Positions 45,866 to 54,956 of a stretch of DNA of 64,000 nucleotides are shown here, piece after piece. Positions within the stretch are counted from its first letter, which is position 1. Each line of letters begins with the position of its first letter. The position numbers and the translations under genes are program-made. Source of the stretch: Paraburkholderia sp. BL21I4N1 (lineage in GTDB: Bacteria; Pseudomonadota; Gammaproteobacteria; Burkholderiales; Burkholderiaceae). The stretch covers positions 1-64,000 of the forward strand of contig NZ_PVEN01000024.1 in the NCBI RefSeq assembly GCF_002973525.1, in the 5' to 3' direction. The notes below the pieces were generated by a model that was given only the letters and a program-made list of their open reading frames with translations, was not told the DNA's origin and did not search any database.

Positions 45866-46095
45866 GGAGATGGCCTGGAGGGGATTGCTTCGGGACGCTC
45901 GGACAACGTGGCGATGAGCCGACCGCAGCACGATTTGCATGCGCCTCAGCCGCGTGGGGACAGATTGTCTACTTTTATTCTACGGAAAGGCGATTCAGGG
46001 GCTGTTTATCCGCCGCGATTTCTACGTGATAGTGACGGCATCGCATCCGGACGACGGTCGGCGTGCCGTCGTGGTCACTTCAAGAGGTCTCTCAA

Positions 46096-46953
46096 ATGTC
46101 CAAATCCAAAGTCGAACTCGTCGCCGCATACTTCACGCTCTCGGGCGACGTCTTCCCGTTCGGTCCTACCGAAATCAGTCCCTTCAGCTTTAAAGACCGC
46201 GTCGAAGCCGCAGCGAAAGCGGGCTGGGACGGTATCGGCCTGATTCATTCGGACATCTATGCTACTGCCGACAAGATTGGTTTCCCGGAGATGCGCCGTA
46301 TTCTCGAAGCTAACGGTATGAAGCACGTTGAGTTCGAGTTCCTCGTGGACTGGTATCAAACGGGTGAGCGTCGCCGCACTTCCGATAGCCAGCGTTACTA
46401 CTACCTGAAAGCCGCCGAGGAACTCCGTGCGCGTATCGTGAAGGTCGGCCCCGGCATTGGTGAAGACACCGCAAATGTCCCGCTCATGGTCGAGGAGTTC
46501 GGCAAGCTGGCAGAAGACGCCGAGAAGCGCGGTACGCAGGTCATGCTTGAAATCATGCCGTTCAGCAACGTGCGCACGATTGAAACCGGCAAGGCCATCG
46601 TCGAAGGCGCCAACAAGAAAAACGCGGGCCTGCTTCTCGACATCTGGCACCTGAGCCGCGGCAATGTGGACTTCAAGGAAATTGCCACGATTAAGCCGGA
46701 ATTCATCAAGGGCATCGAGCTCGACGACGCGGACCGATACGCTATCGAGCCGCTGTGGATGGACACTTGCCATAAGCGCCGCCTGCCAGGCGAAGGCGTA
46801 CTCGACCTGCAGGGCTTCATCAAGGCAGTCCGGGCGACGGGCTTTAACGGTCCGTGGGGTGTAGAAATCCTGTCTGAAGTCGAGCGAAAGCTTCCGCTCG
46901 AGGAGATGGCCACCCGCGCGTATGACGCAACAATTCGTCAATTCGAAAATTAA
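46096..46953 (+). CDS. Sugar phosphate isomerase/epimerase-like TIM barrel protein
   Basis: A 285-residue protein of the xylose-isomerase-like TIM barrel family (IolE, IolI, AP endonuclease 2 relatives). Metal-ligand motifs are HVEFEFLVDW, MLEIMPFSN, LLLDIWHLSRG and GVEILSEVE. Such barrels isomerise or dehydrate keto-sugars and keto-cyclitols, and relatives also make protocatechuate from dehydroshikimate or cleave keto-glycosides. AGAGG lies 8 bases before the ATG at 46096. It is divergent from the binding-protein gene and is a candidate for the step after the two Gfo/Idh/MocA dehydrogenases. Confidence 0.85.
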   Translation: MSKSKVELVAAYFTLSGDVFPFGPTEISPFSFKDRVEAAAKAGWDGIGLIHSDIYATADKIGFPEMRRILEANGMKHVEFEFLVDWYQTGERRRTSDSQRYYYLKAAEELRARIVKVGPGIGEDTANVPLMVEEFGKLAEDAEKRGTQVMLEIMPFSNVRTIETGKAIVEGANKKNAGLLLDIWHLSRGNVDFKEIATIKPEFIKGIELDDADRYAIEPLWMDTCHKRRLPGEGVLDLQGFIKAVRATGFNGPWGVEILSEVERKLPLEEMATRAYDATIRQFEN

Positions 46954-46980
46954 ATGGAACGCTTGGGATAAGTCGCTGAA

Positions 46981-47015
46981 CGGCTGCGGCTCGATGCTCG
47001 CGGCCGATTTCTTTT
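46981..47015 (+). terminator. Intrinsic terminator after the TIM barrel gene
   Basis: CGGCTGCG (46981-46988) pairs with CGCGGCCG (46999-47006) over 8 bp with one G-U pair and a 10-base loop; ATTTCTTTT follows. Confidence 0.8.
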
Positions 47016-47122
47016 GAGACTTCGACGCGCCTGTCAATCGTGAGACGCTTCTAAGTGGAAATGCGCAATCATGTGACACGCTTCCGAAGTAGCAATATTA
47101 GGATGTCCAAGGGGCCCGTCGC

Positions 47123-47266
47123 GAGCCGGGCTCGACGCGGCGCCTCGACGAGATGTTCGTGACGCTGTGCGGCGAGCCCTGGCTGCCGTGGCGTGCCGTC
47201 GATGAACACGGCATTGAACTCGACATCCTGCTCCAGAAGCGCCGCGACAAGGCCGCGGCTTTCTGA
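47123..47266 (+). pseudogene. IS6 family transposase fragment
   Basis: A 47-codon open segment reads RRLDEMFVTLCGEPW, then WRAVDEHGIELDILLQKRRD, ending AAAF and TGA. This is the first DDE aspartate region of IS6/IS26/IS240 transposases, whose typical text is HLDE-x5-G-x4-LWRAVD-x3-LDILVQSRRD. Both the N-terminal part and everything after the second strand are missing, and no terminal repeats are visible. It is a scar of an insertion at the border between two catabolic regions. Confidence 0.8.
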
Positions 47267-47568
47267 AACACTGCGGCCCTTGCCACCGTCTCGTCATCGC
47301 ATCAGCAACTTGACAGCGCCGTTCGGCTAGCTTCAGGCACGATGCGTCGGCAATTCAGTCGCTGTATCGGCAACTGATCGACGACGAAACATCAGCGTTG
47401 GAGAATTCCCGACGTCACGTTCACGCTGAGTCAACGGTAATAGAAAAACTGTTTCTCACGGTCATGTGCCGAGCCCCGTTTTCATCGCTGCCGGGCCGGA
47501 TGCTGTTCTGGCGGGCGCACTTGCGATGCTGGGCTAAGTCCGACGACCACGCCGGAGGTTGCCGAGCT
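47267..47568. other. Gene-free stretch after the IS6 scar
   Basis: No coding sequence, repeat or RNA gene could be supported. It is probably decayed mobile-element DNA, since it lies between the transposase fragment and the end of the reductase gene. Confidence 0.5.
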
Positions 47569-48762
47569 TTACGAATCAGCGTGGTTCGTGAGTGCCCTTA
47601 GTCGCGTTTGCTGGATCGCGCTACCCGCTTGCGACGTAAGCGAAGCGGCGAGTTCCAGCAAGGGCACAATGCGTCGCTGCTTTTTCTGTGCATGATTCTG
47701 TGCAATATCGGCAATCCTGTGTTCGAGAAACGGATTCATGAAACGGTCTCGCACCTCGTCCAGATAGGCAAGCGCGTCGCTGCGTTTTCCGAGCGTGTCG
47801 AAAACAGGCATGACTTCATCTATCCAGAGGGCTTCGAGTTCGCCCCTTAAGGCCTGATCGTTCATTGCTGTGCAGACAGTCTCGTCGTGCGGGCGGCCAT
47901 CGCGCAGCCAGCGTTCCGCGAGAAACGTGTGGCCGAGGTTCAGAAAAAACAGTTTGAGCTGCTCGAAATGTTTCAGGTCGTCGGTGACGATGATCGACGC
48001 GTGAACGCAAGGCACCTGCAATCGCGGCTGCCGTTCGATGGCCCATAGTGCGTAGGGCTCCGCCACCGCGCCAATCGGGTTGATCGACCCGGACACGATC
48101 CGGTCGACCAGCGAATTGCCCCACACGCAGTGTTCAGCCAGATACCGAACGAAATCGTGAGGCAAACCCCATTGCAATGCGAGTCGGATTACGACGCCGC
48201 GGAGTACGTCGCCGTTCTTTTCTATCAGTTCGCAGGGAAAGAGGGATAGCGGAGCATCGGGTTGGCTCTGCCAACGTGCGTACAACAGCACTAGTAGCTT
48301 GGCGGGAAAACTGTTTGGCACTACCGCCGGAGTAGTTGTCAGGCCGGCGTCGTCGCGTTCGTCGAGTTCGTAGCCGCGGTCTCCCGTGTTGGACACGATG
48401 ATCCGCACCGGGCCGCACACTGTCTCGCGAATCCGCGCCCAGTCGGTTCGCGCGTGCGCAGCCTGACGGATGGCGCGCCCGCAGAGTGTCTCGTTCACCA
48501 CTTTGCCGCGACTTAGTCCACGTATTTGCACGGGATACACGCGTCGGCTGGCGAGCGCGACGATGCGCCCGGCGCTCTGCGCGCTCTCAGTGGTTTGCAC
48601 GACCGTAATGCCGCCGACCGCTTCGTTCGATTCGAGCGCCTGCGAGACGAACAGATCGACATGCGCCTGCAAAAAACGGCTAGTGCCGAACTGCAGGATC
48701 GGCTGGATCAACGGTTCGGACGGCATGCAGGTGCCGCTATCGACTGCGACCATGCTCAACAT
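47569..48762 (-). CDS. Mannitol dehydrogenase family protein (tagaturonate/fructuronate reductase-like)
   Basis: A 397-residue NAD-dependent polyol or uronate reductase. ILQFGTSRFLQAHVDLFVSQAL is the nucleotide region of the UxaB/UxuB/MtlD family, with SNTGDRGYEL, NSFPAKLLVLLY and FPCELIEKNGD following; the catalytic lysine is probably in this last motif. It overlaps the zinc dehydrogenase gene by 7 bases, which points to consecutive steps. An UxaB- or UxuB-like role (tagaturonate to altronate or fructuronate to mannonate) fits the upstream enzyme, but mannitol or another alditol cannot be excluded. Confidence 0.83.
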   Translation of the reverse strand: MLSMVAVDSGTCMPSEPLIQPILQFGTSRFLQAHVDLFVSQALESNEAVGGITVVQTTESAQSAGRIVALASRRVYPVQIRGLSRGKVVNETLCGRAIRQAAHARTDWARIRETVCGPVRIIVSNTGDRGYELDERDDAGLTTTPAVVPNSFPAKLLVLLYARWQSQPDAPLSLFPCELIEKNGDVLRGVVIRLALQWGLPHDFVRYLAEHCVWGNSLVDRIVSGSINPIGAVAEPYALWAIERQPRLQVPCVHASIIVTDDLKHFEQLKLFFLNLGHTFLAERWLRDGRPHDETVCTAMNDQALRGELEALWIDEVMPVFDTLGKRSDALAYLDEVRDRFMNPFLEHRIADIAQNHAQKKQRRIVPLLELAASLTSQAGSAIQQTRLRALTNHADS

Positions 48763-49766
48763 TCGACGATGGCTTTCACGACGCCGCCCGCCGGGTCGAG
48801 CAAGTCCGCGAAGCGGGAAGGCACGTCGGCGAGCGCGAGGCGGTGGGTGTTGAGTGCCTGGTCCGGTATCCGACCGGCACGCAGCGCTTCGACGACCGTC
48901 TCGAAGTCCTCGGCGGTTGCGTTGCGGCTGCCGAGGAGGGTGGCTTCGCGCTTATGAAACTCGGGGTCGGAGAATGCGATGGTGTCCGACACGATCGACA
49001 CCAGCACGTAGCGGCCGCCGTGCGCAATGAACTCGAAGCCGCGCTCCATCGCCTTCGAATTTCCCGTGGCGTCGAATACGACATCGAAGAATTCGCCATC
49101 GGTCAGCGCCGACAGTTGTGCCTTGTCGTTTTCCCCGATCTGCACGGTCGCCGCGACGCCGAGTTGCTTCGCACAAAAGTCGAGCCGGTCGGCACGCGTG
49201 TCGAGCGCAGTGACCGTTGCGCCGCGCAGCCTGGCAAAGGTCAGCGCCGCCATCCCGATCGGTCCGGCGCCTACCACGAGAATGCGCTCGCCTGCCTTCA
49301 CGTCGGCACGCCGGACCGCGTGCGCGCCGATCGCCAGGAATTCGACCATGGCCGCCTGATCGAGAGTGATGCCCTCGGCCTTGTGGACAAACTGCGCGGG
49401 TACGCTGAGATATTCGGTGAACGCGCCGTCGCGATGGACGCCGAGCACCTGGATATGCGCGCAGCAGTTGGTCTTGCCGCGTCGGCAGGCAATGCATTGC
49501 CCACACGACAGATAGGGCATCACATAGACCGGATCGCCTGCGACGAGGCCACTGCTCAGCGGTGCCTGCTCGACGAGACCCGACAGCTCGTGCCCCATCA
49601 CGCGCGGATAAGCCAGATAGGGCTGATTGCCGGTAAAGATATGCAGGTCGGTCCCGCACACGCCGACGCGCTTTACGCGCAGCAGTACCTCGTTGTCCCG
49701 GGGCACGGGTTTGGTTCGTTCGTGGGCGCTCAGCGTGCCGGGCGTCTCGCATATCACCGTAAGCAT
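48756..49766 (-). CDS. Zinc-dependent alcohol dehydrogenase (L-galactonate/L-gulonate or polyol dehydrogenase-like)
   Basis: A 336-residue medium-chain dehydrogenase. Catalytic zinc ligands are in GVCGTDLHIF and GHELSG, the structural zinc cysteines are in CGQCIACRRGKTNCC, and the NAD site is VVGAGPIGMAAL. MEFLAIGAHAVRRAD-type region fits the RspB/LgoD-like group. The ATG at 49766 follows AAGGA by 5 bases. Together with the UxaB-like reductase it could turn L-galactonate or L-gulonate into an aldonate of the hexuronate route; this is inference. Confidence 0.85.
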   Translation of the reverse strand: MLTVICETPGTLSAHERTKPVPRDNEVLLRVKRVGVCGTDLHIFTGNQPYLAYPRVMGHELSGLVEQAPLSSGLVAGDPVYVMPYLSCGQCIACRRGKTNCCAHIQVLGVHRDGAFTEYLSVPAQFVHKAEGITLDQAAMVEFLAIGAHAVRRADVKAGERILVVGAGPIGMAALTFARLRGATVTALDTRADRLDFCAKQLGVAATVQIGENDKAQLSALTDGEFFDVVFDATGNSKAMERGFEFIAHGGRYVLVSIVSDTIAFSDPEFHKREATLLGSRNATAEDFETVVEALRAGRIPDQALNTHRLALADVPSRFADLLDPAGGVVKAIVEC

Positions 49767-49894
49767 GGCAATCCTTGTCTGGCCGCCGTTGCCGGGCGGC
49801 ACATTGTGGCATGTCAGTCGTGCCGAATCAGCGAGGCCGGGTAACACGCAGTTCGCGTCGATCACCTCGACAACTCTGCGGCTCCCCGACTGCA

Positions 49895-50839
49895 TCAATA
49901 CAGCACGTTCTTCGCAACCGGCTGGTCGATATTGTCTTTCGTCACGATCACCACGCCGGTGTCGCGGTCCTTCGGCACCGGTTTTTTCTCGATCAGGCTG
50001 ATCACCGTTTTCACGCCGAGATCGCCCATCTGGTAAGAGCCCTGCACGGCGGTCGCCGCGAGCGTGCCGTCCTTGACGAAGCCTTGCAGATCCTGGTTGC
50101 CGTCGAAGCCGATTGCGATCACCTTGCCGGCCTTGCCCGATTGTTCAAGCGCGCGGCCCATGCCGACCGCGGTCGGTTCATTCGCGCCGAAGATGCCTTT
50201 GAGATCAGGATTGGCGGTGAGCGTATCGGTGGTCTGGTTCAGCGCGGTCGCCATCTGCGAGTTCGAGTAGAACGGCCCGACCACCTGTAGCTGGGAGTGC
50301 GCCTTCAGGTAATCGCGAAAGCCGCCGACCCGACCGATCTCCGAGCCCGCGCCCGCGACGTACGACATGATGGCAATCTTGCCGGTCTGGCCGACGCGAT
50401 CGATCAACGCTTTCGCGCACAACTCGCCGGCTTTCTTGTTATCGGTCGAGAGGAACGACTGGTAATACTGCTTGCCGGAATCGGCCAATGCCGAGTCGAT
50501 GATCACGACGGGAATGTGTGCTTCCCAAGCTTTCTTGACGGCAGGCACCAGGGCATCGGGATCGGACGGCGCCAGCACGATGCCGGCGACCTTGCGGTTC
50601 ACCGCGTTTTCGACCATGTTGACTTCGTCGGCGATCGCCGTCTCGGTCGCGGGACCCTGGAAGGTCATCGTGTAGCCCTTGGCGTCGCCGATCGCAGCGG
50701 CGGCGCCTTTCTGGACGTTTTGCCAGTAGTTGGAACTCGAGGTTTTGACGATGACCGCGATTTCGCCGCCGGCGGCGTGGGCGAGTCCGGTTGCCAGCGC
50801 AAGCGTTGCGGCCAGCAGGCTCAATTGGAATGTGCGCAT
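49895..50839 (-). CDS. CUT2 sugar-type periplasmic binding protein
   Basis: A 314-residue exported protein with signal peptide MRTFQLSLLAATLALATG cleaved near AHAAG. The first lobe has IAVIVKTSSSNYWQNVQKGA, then AGIVLAPSDPDALVPAVKKA and IFGANEPTAVGMGRAL. AGGAG lies 8 bases before the ATG. It should deliver a hexose, alditol or sugar acid to the permease and ATPase encoded before it on the same strand. Confidence 0.9.
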   Translation of the reverse strand: MRTFQLSLLAATLALATGLAHAAGGEIAVIVKTSSSNYWQNVQKGAAAAIGDAKGYTMTFQGPATETAIADEVNMVENAVNRKVAGIVLAPSDPDALVPAVKKAWEAHIPVVIIDSALADSGKQYYQSFLSTDNKKAGELCAKALIDRVGQTGKIAIMSYVAGAGSEIGRVGGFRDYLKAHSQLQVVGPFYSNSQMATALNQTTDTLTANPDLKGIFGANEPTAVGMGRALEQSGKAGKVIAIGFDGNQDLQGFVKDGTLAATAVQGSYQMGDLGVKTVISLIEKKPVPKDRDTGVVIVTKDNIDQPVAKNVLY

Positions 50840-50921
50840 GTCTCTACTCCTGAGGAGAAGTTGTTGTCGTACATGGACGTCTCGGCGCAACGGAACCTGT
50901 CGTCCGTCGTGCCGATGGATG

Positions 50922-51938
50922 TCACCGGCGATTGCGAAGCTGGTCGATCCAGACAGTACCCAGAATGACCAGGCCGATGATGATTTGCTGAATGAAGCTG
51001 GACACTCCATTCATGTTCAGACCGTTGCGCAGAATGCCGATCACGAAGGCACCGATGGCGGTGCCGGAAATCGTGCCGACACCGCCCATTAGCGAGGTGC
51101 CTCCGATCACGGCGCTCGCGATTGCATCGAGTTCGTACATCACGCCTTCGTTCGGCTGCGCGGTCAGCAAGCGCGACATCAGCACGCAGCCGGTGACGCC
51201 GGCGAGCGCGCCGGACAACACGTACGTGAACATCGTCACGCGCGCGACGTTGACGCCGGAAAGCCGCGCGGCCTCCGCATTCGAGCCGACGGCATAGATA
51301 TGACGGCCGAGCGTCGTGCGGCTCAGCATGACCGATACCGCGACGGCGATCACGACCATCAGCAGAACCGGGTAGGGGATGCCGGGAAAAGTCACATTCG
51401 GGAAGCCGTCCGCACCGATCGTCTCGATCCGGAACAGTGAGCCGTTGCCGAGCACGCCGAACGTTTCACCGAGTCCCGACACCGGACGCGCGCCCGTGAT
51501 TTGCAGGGCTAGACCGCGCGCCACCAGCATCATGCCGAGCGTGGCGATGAACGGCGGCAGGCGCATGCGCGTCACACACAAGCCGTTGACCACGCCGCAC
51601 AGCGCGCCGACGACGATGCCGAGCAGCATGCCGAGCGTGACAGGTAGGCCCGCCTTGACCGCGAGCGCTGCAACCACGCCCGAGAGTGCGAGGACCGAAC
51701 CGACCGAGAGATCGATGCCGCCGGTAATGATCACGCAGGTCGCGGCAACGCCGAGATAGGCGATCGAAGTTACCTGCAACGCGACGGTCATGGCGTTGTC
51801 GACCGTATGGAACGCCTCGCTGGTGGAGGAGAACACGACGATCATGACGATCAGGCTGCCGAACGCGGCGAACTTCTGGATCAGATCCTTGCGCCGTTCG
51901 TTGGCGAGCGAAGGTGCGGGGCGCGTGACCGTGCTCAT
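50922..51938 (-). CDS. CUT2 sugar ABC transporter permease (RbsC-like)
   Basis: A 338-residue inner-membrane permease with about ten hydrophobic segments. CVIITGGIDLSVGSVLALSGVVAA and ASAVIGGTSLMGGVGTISG are typical. Only one permease gene is present, so the pore is probably a homodimer, unlike the transporter at 39568-41573. Its ATG overlaps the ATPase stop as ATGA at 51935-51938. Confidence 0.92.
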   Translation of the reverse strand: MSTVTRPAPSLANERRKDLIQKFAAFGSLIVMIVVFSSTSEAFHTVDNAMTVALQVTSIAYLGVAATCVIITGGIDLSVGSVLALSGVVAALAVKAGLPVTLGMLLGIVVGALCGVVNGLCVTRMRLPPFIATLGMMLVARGLALQITGARPVSGLGETFGVLGNGSLFRIETIGADGFPNVTFPGIPYPVLLMVVIAVAVSVMLSRTTLGRHIYAVGSNAEAARLSGVNVARVTMFTYVLSGALAGVTGCVLMSRLLTAQPNEGVMYELDAIASAVIGGTSLMGGVGTISGTAIGAFVIGILRNGLNMNGVSSFIQQIIIGLVILGTVWIDQLRNRR

Positions 51939-53659
51939 TGAGCGCCTCCCGATTGGCCTGACGTCATTCGCTCGACCATGCGGCCCGAGGCGTAGTGCAT
52001 GATTTCTTCCTGGCTGGTTTGGCGGGTGTCGAGAAGGGTCACGAGTTCGCCTTCATGGAAGACGGCAACCCGGTCGGTCATACCGAGTATCTCGGGCAGT
52101 TCCGAGCTGATCATCACGACGCCAATACCCTGTGCGGCGAGCCTGTCGAGCAATTCGTAAATCGCGTATTTGGCGCCGACGTCGATCCCGCGCGTGGGTT
52201 CGTCGAAGAACAGCACGCGCGAATCGCGAAACAGCCACTTGCTGATCACGACCTTCTGCTGATTGCCGCCCGAGAGGTTGCGGGCGATCTGTCTGACGCC
52301 CGGGGTGCGGATGCCCAACTGGTCGATGTAGCGTTGCGCTACCGCGGCCTCCTCCGCGAAGCGGATGAAGCCGAAGCGGTTCGATACCGCATCCATGTGC
52401 GCAAGCGTGATGTTGCTAGCGACCGGCATATTGACGGACAGGCCGTTGGCTTTACGGTCTTCGGACAGATACGCAATGCCATGACGGATTGCGTCGATCG
52501 GCGAGCGGATCGCGAGGGTATCGGCGCCGAGACGCACCGTGCCGCCATCGAGTGCATCGGCGCCGAAGATCGCGCGGGCGACCTCGGTGCGGCCGGCACC
52601 CATCAAGCCCGCGAAACCCAGAATTTCGCCGCGCCGTAGCGCGAAACTGAGTGGTCCGAAGACGTTCTTGCGCGACAGTTGGTCGACCGACAGCAGCACC
52701 TCATCGGTCGGTACCGAGGTGCGCGGCGGAAACTTGTCTTCGAGCGAGCGTCCGACCATACGCGCGACGATCTGATTGATCGAGGTTTCGCGAAACGTGT
52801 CGGTCGAGACGTATTTTCCGTCGCGCATCACGGTGACGCGATCGACGATGCCGGTCATTTCATCGAGCCGGTGCGAGATATAGATCACGCCGACACCGGC
52901 GCGCTTCAGTTCGTGAATGATCCTGAAGAGTTGCGTCGTTTCCGACTCCGTAAGCGAAGAAGTCGGTTCGTCCATAATCAAGACTTCGGCGTCGAGCGAG
53001 AGCGCCTTGGCGATTTCCACCATCTGCCGTTGCGCCACGGACAGCGTACGCACCAGCGTTCCCGGTGCGATGTCGACGCCGAGCCGATCGAGGCAGCGTT
53101 GCGCATCGGCCCGCAGTCGCGCGCGATCCAGGAAGATCCCCCGACGGGGTTCGCGCGCCAGAAAGATGTTCTCGGCCACCGAGAGATGAGGTACCAGGTT
53201 CAGCTCCTGGTGAATGATGGCGATGCCTGCTGCCTGGGCGTCGAGCGACGACGTGAAGTGGCACTCGCTGCCTTTATAGAGGAGGGTGCCCTCGTCGGGG
53301 GGGTATTGGCCGCTGATGATTTTCATCAGCGTCGACTTGCCCGCGCCATTCTCGCCGCAAACGGCGTGGACCTCTCCCCGGCGCAGATCGAAGCTGACGC
53401 CGTCGAGCGCGAGTACGCCGGGAAATCGCTTGGTGACGTGGCTCAGTCGGAGCAATTCGGCCTCGCCGTGAGAGCGCCAAGCGTCGGGTGTGGCGTCCAC
53501 GAACGGCCCGCTCGCCGTGCTGCTTGAGGGCGCGGCTCGGAATGTCCCGCACTCGTCCGGTCCGGATTCGAAACGTTCTGCGTGACGATCGGCATGACCC
53601 GACTCCGCCCGTGCCAGGATGGCGCGGTGCGCAACGGGCTGGCTAGATAATTTCAGCAA
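51935..53659 (-). CDS. CUT2 sugar ABC transporter ATPase (RbsA type) with N-terminal extension
   Basis: A 574-residue tandem ATPase. The first domain has GENGAGKST, LSVAQRQMVEIAKALS and LIMDEPTSSL; the second has GLMGAGRTE, LSGGNQQKVVISKWL and LFFDEPTRGIDVGA. The TTG at 53659 is preceded by GGAG at 7 bases, giving about 65 residues before the domain, longer than the family norm of about 500. That extension has no recognisable motif, and a later start is possible. It heads the operon ending at 47569. Confidence 0.88.
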   Translation of the reverse strand: MLKLSSQPVAHRAILARAESGHADRHAERFESGPDECGTFRAAPSSSTASGPFVDATPDAWRSHGEAELLRLSHVTKRFPGVLALDGVSFDLRRGEVHAVCGENGAGKSTLMKIISGQYPPDEGTLLYKGSECHFTSSLDAQAAGIAIIHQELNLVPHLSVAENIFLAREPRRGIFLDRARLRADAQRCLDRLGVDIAPGTLVRTLSVAQRQMVEIAKALSLDAEVLIMDEPTSSLTESETTQLFRIIHELKRAGVGVIYISHRLDEMTGIVDRVTVMRDGKYVSTDTFRETSINQIVARMVGRSLEDKFPPRTSVPTDEVLLSVDQLSRKNVFGPLSFALRRGEILGFAGLMGAGRTEVARAIFGADALDGGTVRLGADTLAIRSPIDAIRHGIAYLSEDRKANGLSVNMPVASNITLAHMDAVSNRFGFIRFAEEAAVAQRYIDQLGIRTPGVRQIARNLSGGNQQKVVISKWLFRDSRVLFFDEPTRGIDVGAKYAIYELLDRLAAQGIGVVMISSELPEILGMTDRVAVFHEGELVTLLDTRQTSQEEIMHYASGRMVERMTSGQSGGAQ

Positions 53660-54016
53660 GTCTGTCTCCAGTGCGTCACTCCGCGGATTGCGGCGGGTGC
53701 GCTTTTCAGGTCTTGGCGTATAAGCTGTAATCGATGCGCAAGCGACGGGGCGGCATGCAATGGATCATAGATACGCACACAGAATTGGTCAAGCCACTTT
53801 TTGATGCAATCGATTTGACCTAGGGATGCGCTCTGGGCTTACCAGTAGCGAAATCCTTTTTTTGGCTAGAAAGTAGGCAATTTTGAATCGCTGCGCTGGA
53901 GTGACCTATAATCTGCTTGTCGAAAGCCTCAACTTGACAGCTAATTGGCCTTACCAAATTATGATGAAAATTTGTAGGCTGACGCCCTACACAACACACA
54001 CCCGCGGAGGCGACAT
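53660..54016. other. Divergent promoter region between the CUT2 ATPase and GntR genes
   Basis: No gene is seen. The stretch is AT-richer than the flanks. TTGGTCAA occurs at 53785-53792, and a better GntR-type site lies at 53945-53957. Promoters for both directions should be here. Confidence 0.6.
53945..53957. promoter_or_regulatory. Candidate FadR-type operator TTGG-N5-CCAA
   Basis: TTGGCCTTACCAA lies 60 bases before the GntR start. Its core TGGCCTTACCA is close to the TNGTNNNACNA consensus of FCD-type GntR proteins, with one base off. Autoregulation and control of the divergent transporter are likely. Confidence 0.55.
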
Positions 54017-54715
54017 TTGACCGGCACGCAACTCAAACAGGTCGAGAGCAAGCGTCTCTATCAACACATTGCCGACCAGATCCGCTCGCTGATCCAGTCG
54101 GGCGGTTTTGCGGCCGGCTCGCGCTTGCCGCCTGAGCGCGATCTCGCGCAGCAGTTGGGCGTATCGCGTCCATCGTTGCGGGAGGCCTTGATCGCGCTTG
54201 AGATTTCCGGTCTGGTCGAGATTCGTCAGGGCTCGGGCGTTTACGTGTGTCGCGCGGCCGATCGCCAGGCCAGCGCGATTACCGGACTGGGTGAAAGCCC
54301 ATCTGAACTGATGCAGGCGCGCGCGGTGCTCGAAGGTGCGGTCATCGTACTGGCGACGGCGCTGACTACACCTGACAGTTTGACCCGCTTGCGCGACACC
54401 CTCGACGCGATGCGGGCCAATGTTGACGAGGGCCGCTCGCCGCTCGCCCACGATCGGGCGTTCCATGTGTGCATTGCGGAGATGAGCGGCAACTCGGTGC
54501 TCGTGCGGATGGTGGCAGAGCTCTTCGACGAGCGGCATAGTCCGATCTCCGCGCGCCTGAGCGGACATGCGGAGACGAGCCAGACGTGGGCGGCGGCGCT
54601 GGCTGAACACGAGGCGATCTATCGCGCGCTGGAGGAGCGGGATCCGTTAGCCGCGCAGTCGGCGATTCGCAACCATCTGAAGGCGTCGGGCACGCGTTGG
54701 ATCGAGGGAGGTTGA
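54017..54715 (+). CDS. GntR family (FadR/FCD) transcriptional regulator
   Basis: A 232-residue repressor. The winged helix has GSRLPPERDLAQQLGVSRPSLREALI-type text (residues 36-60), and the FCD domain has HDRAFHVCIAEMSGN and AEHEAIYRALEERD with metal-site histidines. The TTG start at 54017 is chosen because GGAGG lies 6 bases before it. It is divergent from the sugar transporter and dehydrogenase operon, which it probably controls in response to a sugar acid. Confidence 0.92.
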   Translation: MTGTQLKQVESKRLYQHIADQIRSLIQSGGFAAGSRLPPERDLAQQLGVSRPSLREALIALEISGLVEIRQGSGVYVCRAADRQASAITGLGESPSELMQARAVLEGAVIVLATALTTPDSLTRLRDTLDAMRANVDEGRSPLAHDRAFHVCIAEMSGNSVLVRMVAELFDERHSPISARLSGHAETSQTWAAALAEHEAIYRALEERDPLAAQSAIRNHLKASGTRWIEGG

Positions 54716-54772
54716 GGTGGCTGCGGGCGCGTTGAATGTCTGGCGCTTCCACTGGAACGCCAGCGGGACTAC

Positions 54773-54900
54773 CTGACCCGTTGGAGCTTGCCGTCGGCTC
54801 GCCCGTTCAGCGCCAGCGGGTTGATGCATTTAAGGGCGTCGGGCAGCAGTTCAGCCGGTACGCCCTGATAGGTGACTGGGTGCAGGAAGCGCATCATGGC
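54773..54900 (-). pseudogene. Decayed coding remnant, family unknown
   Basis: On the minus strand a frame without start reads MMRFLHPVTYQGVPAELLP, then NPLALNGRADGKLQRV and TAG. The composition looks protein-coding, but I do not recognise the family and there is no start or ribosome site. It lies in a stretch with other remnants. Confidence 0.3.
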
Positions 54901-54956
54901 CAAGCTGCCCACGGAGGTCGAGCGGCTGCCTTGGCCGGGCCACTTTCAAACGCTAT

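Noticed and set aside
46954..47118. A complete insertion sequence around the IS6 fragment
   Set aside because: No terminal inverted repeats, no start of the transposase and no target duplication could be found.
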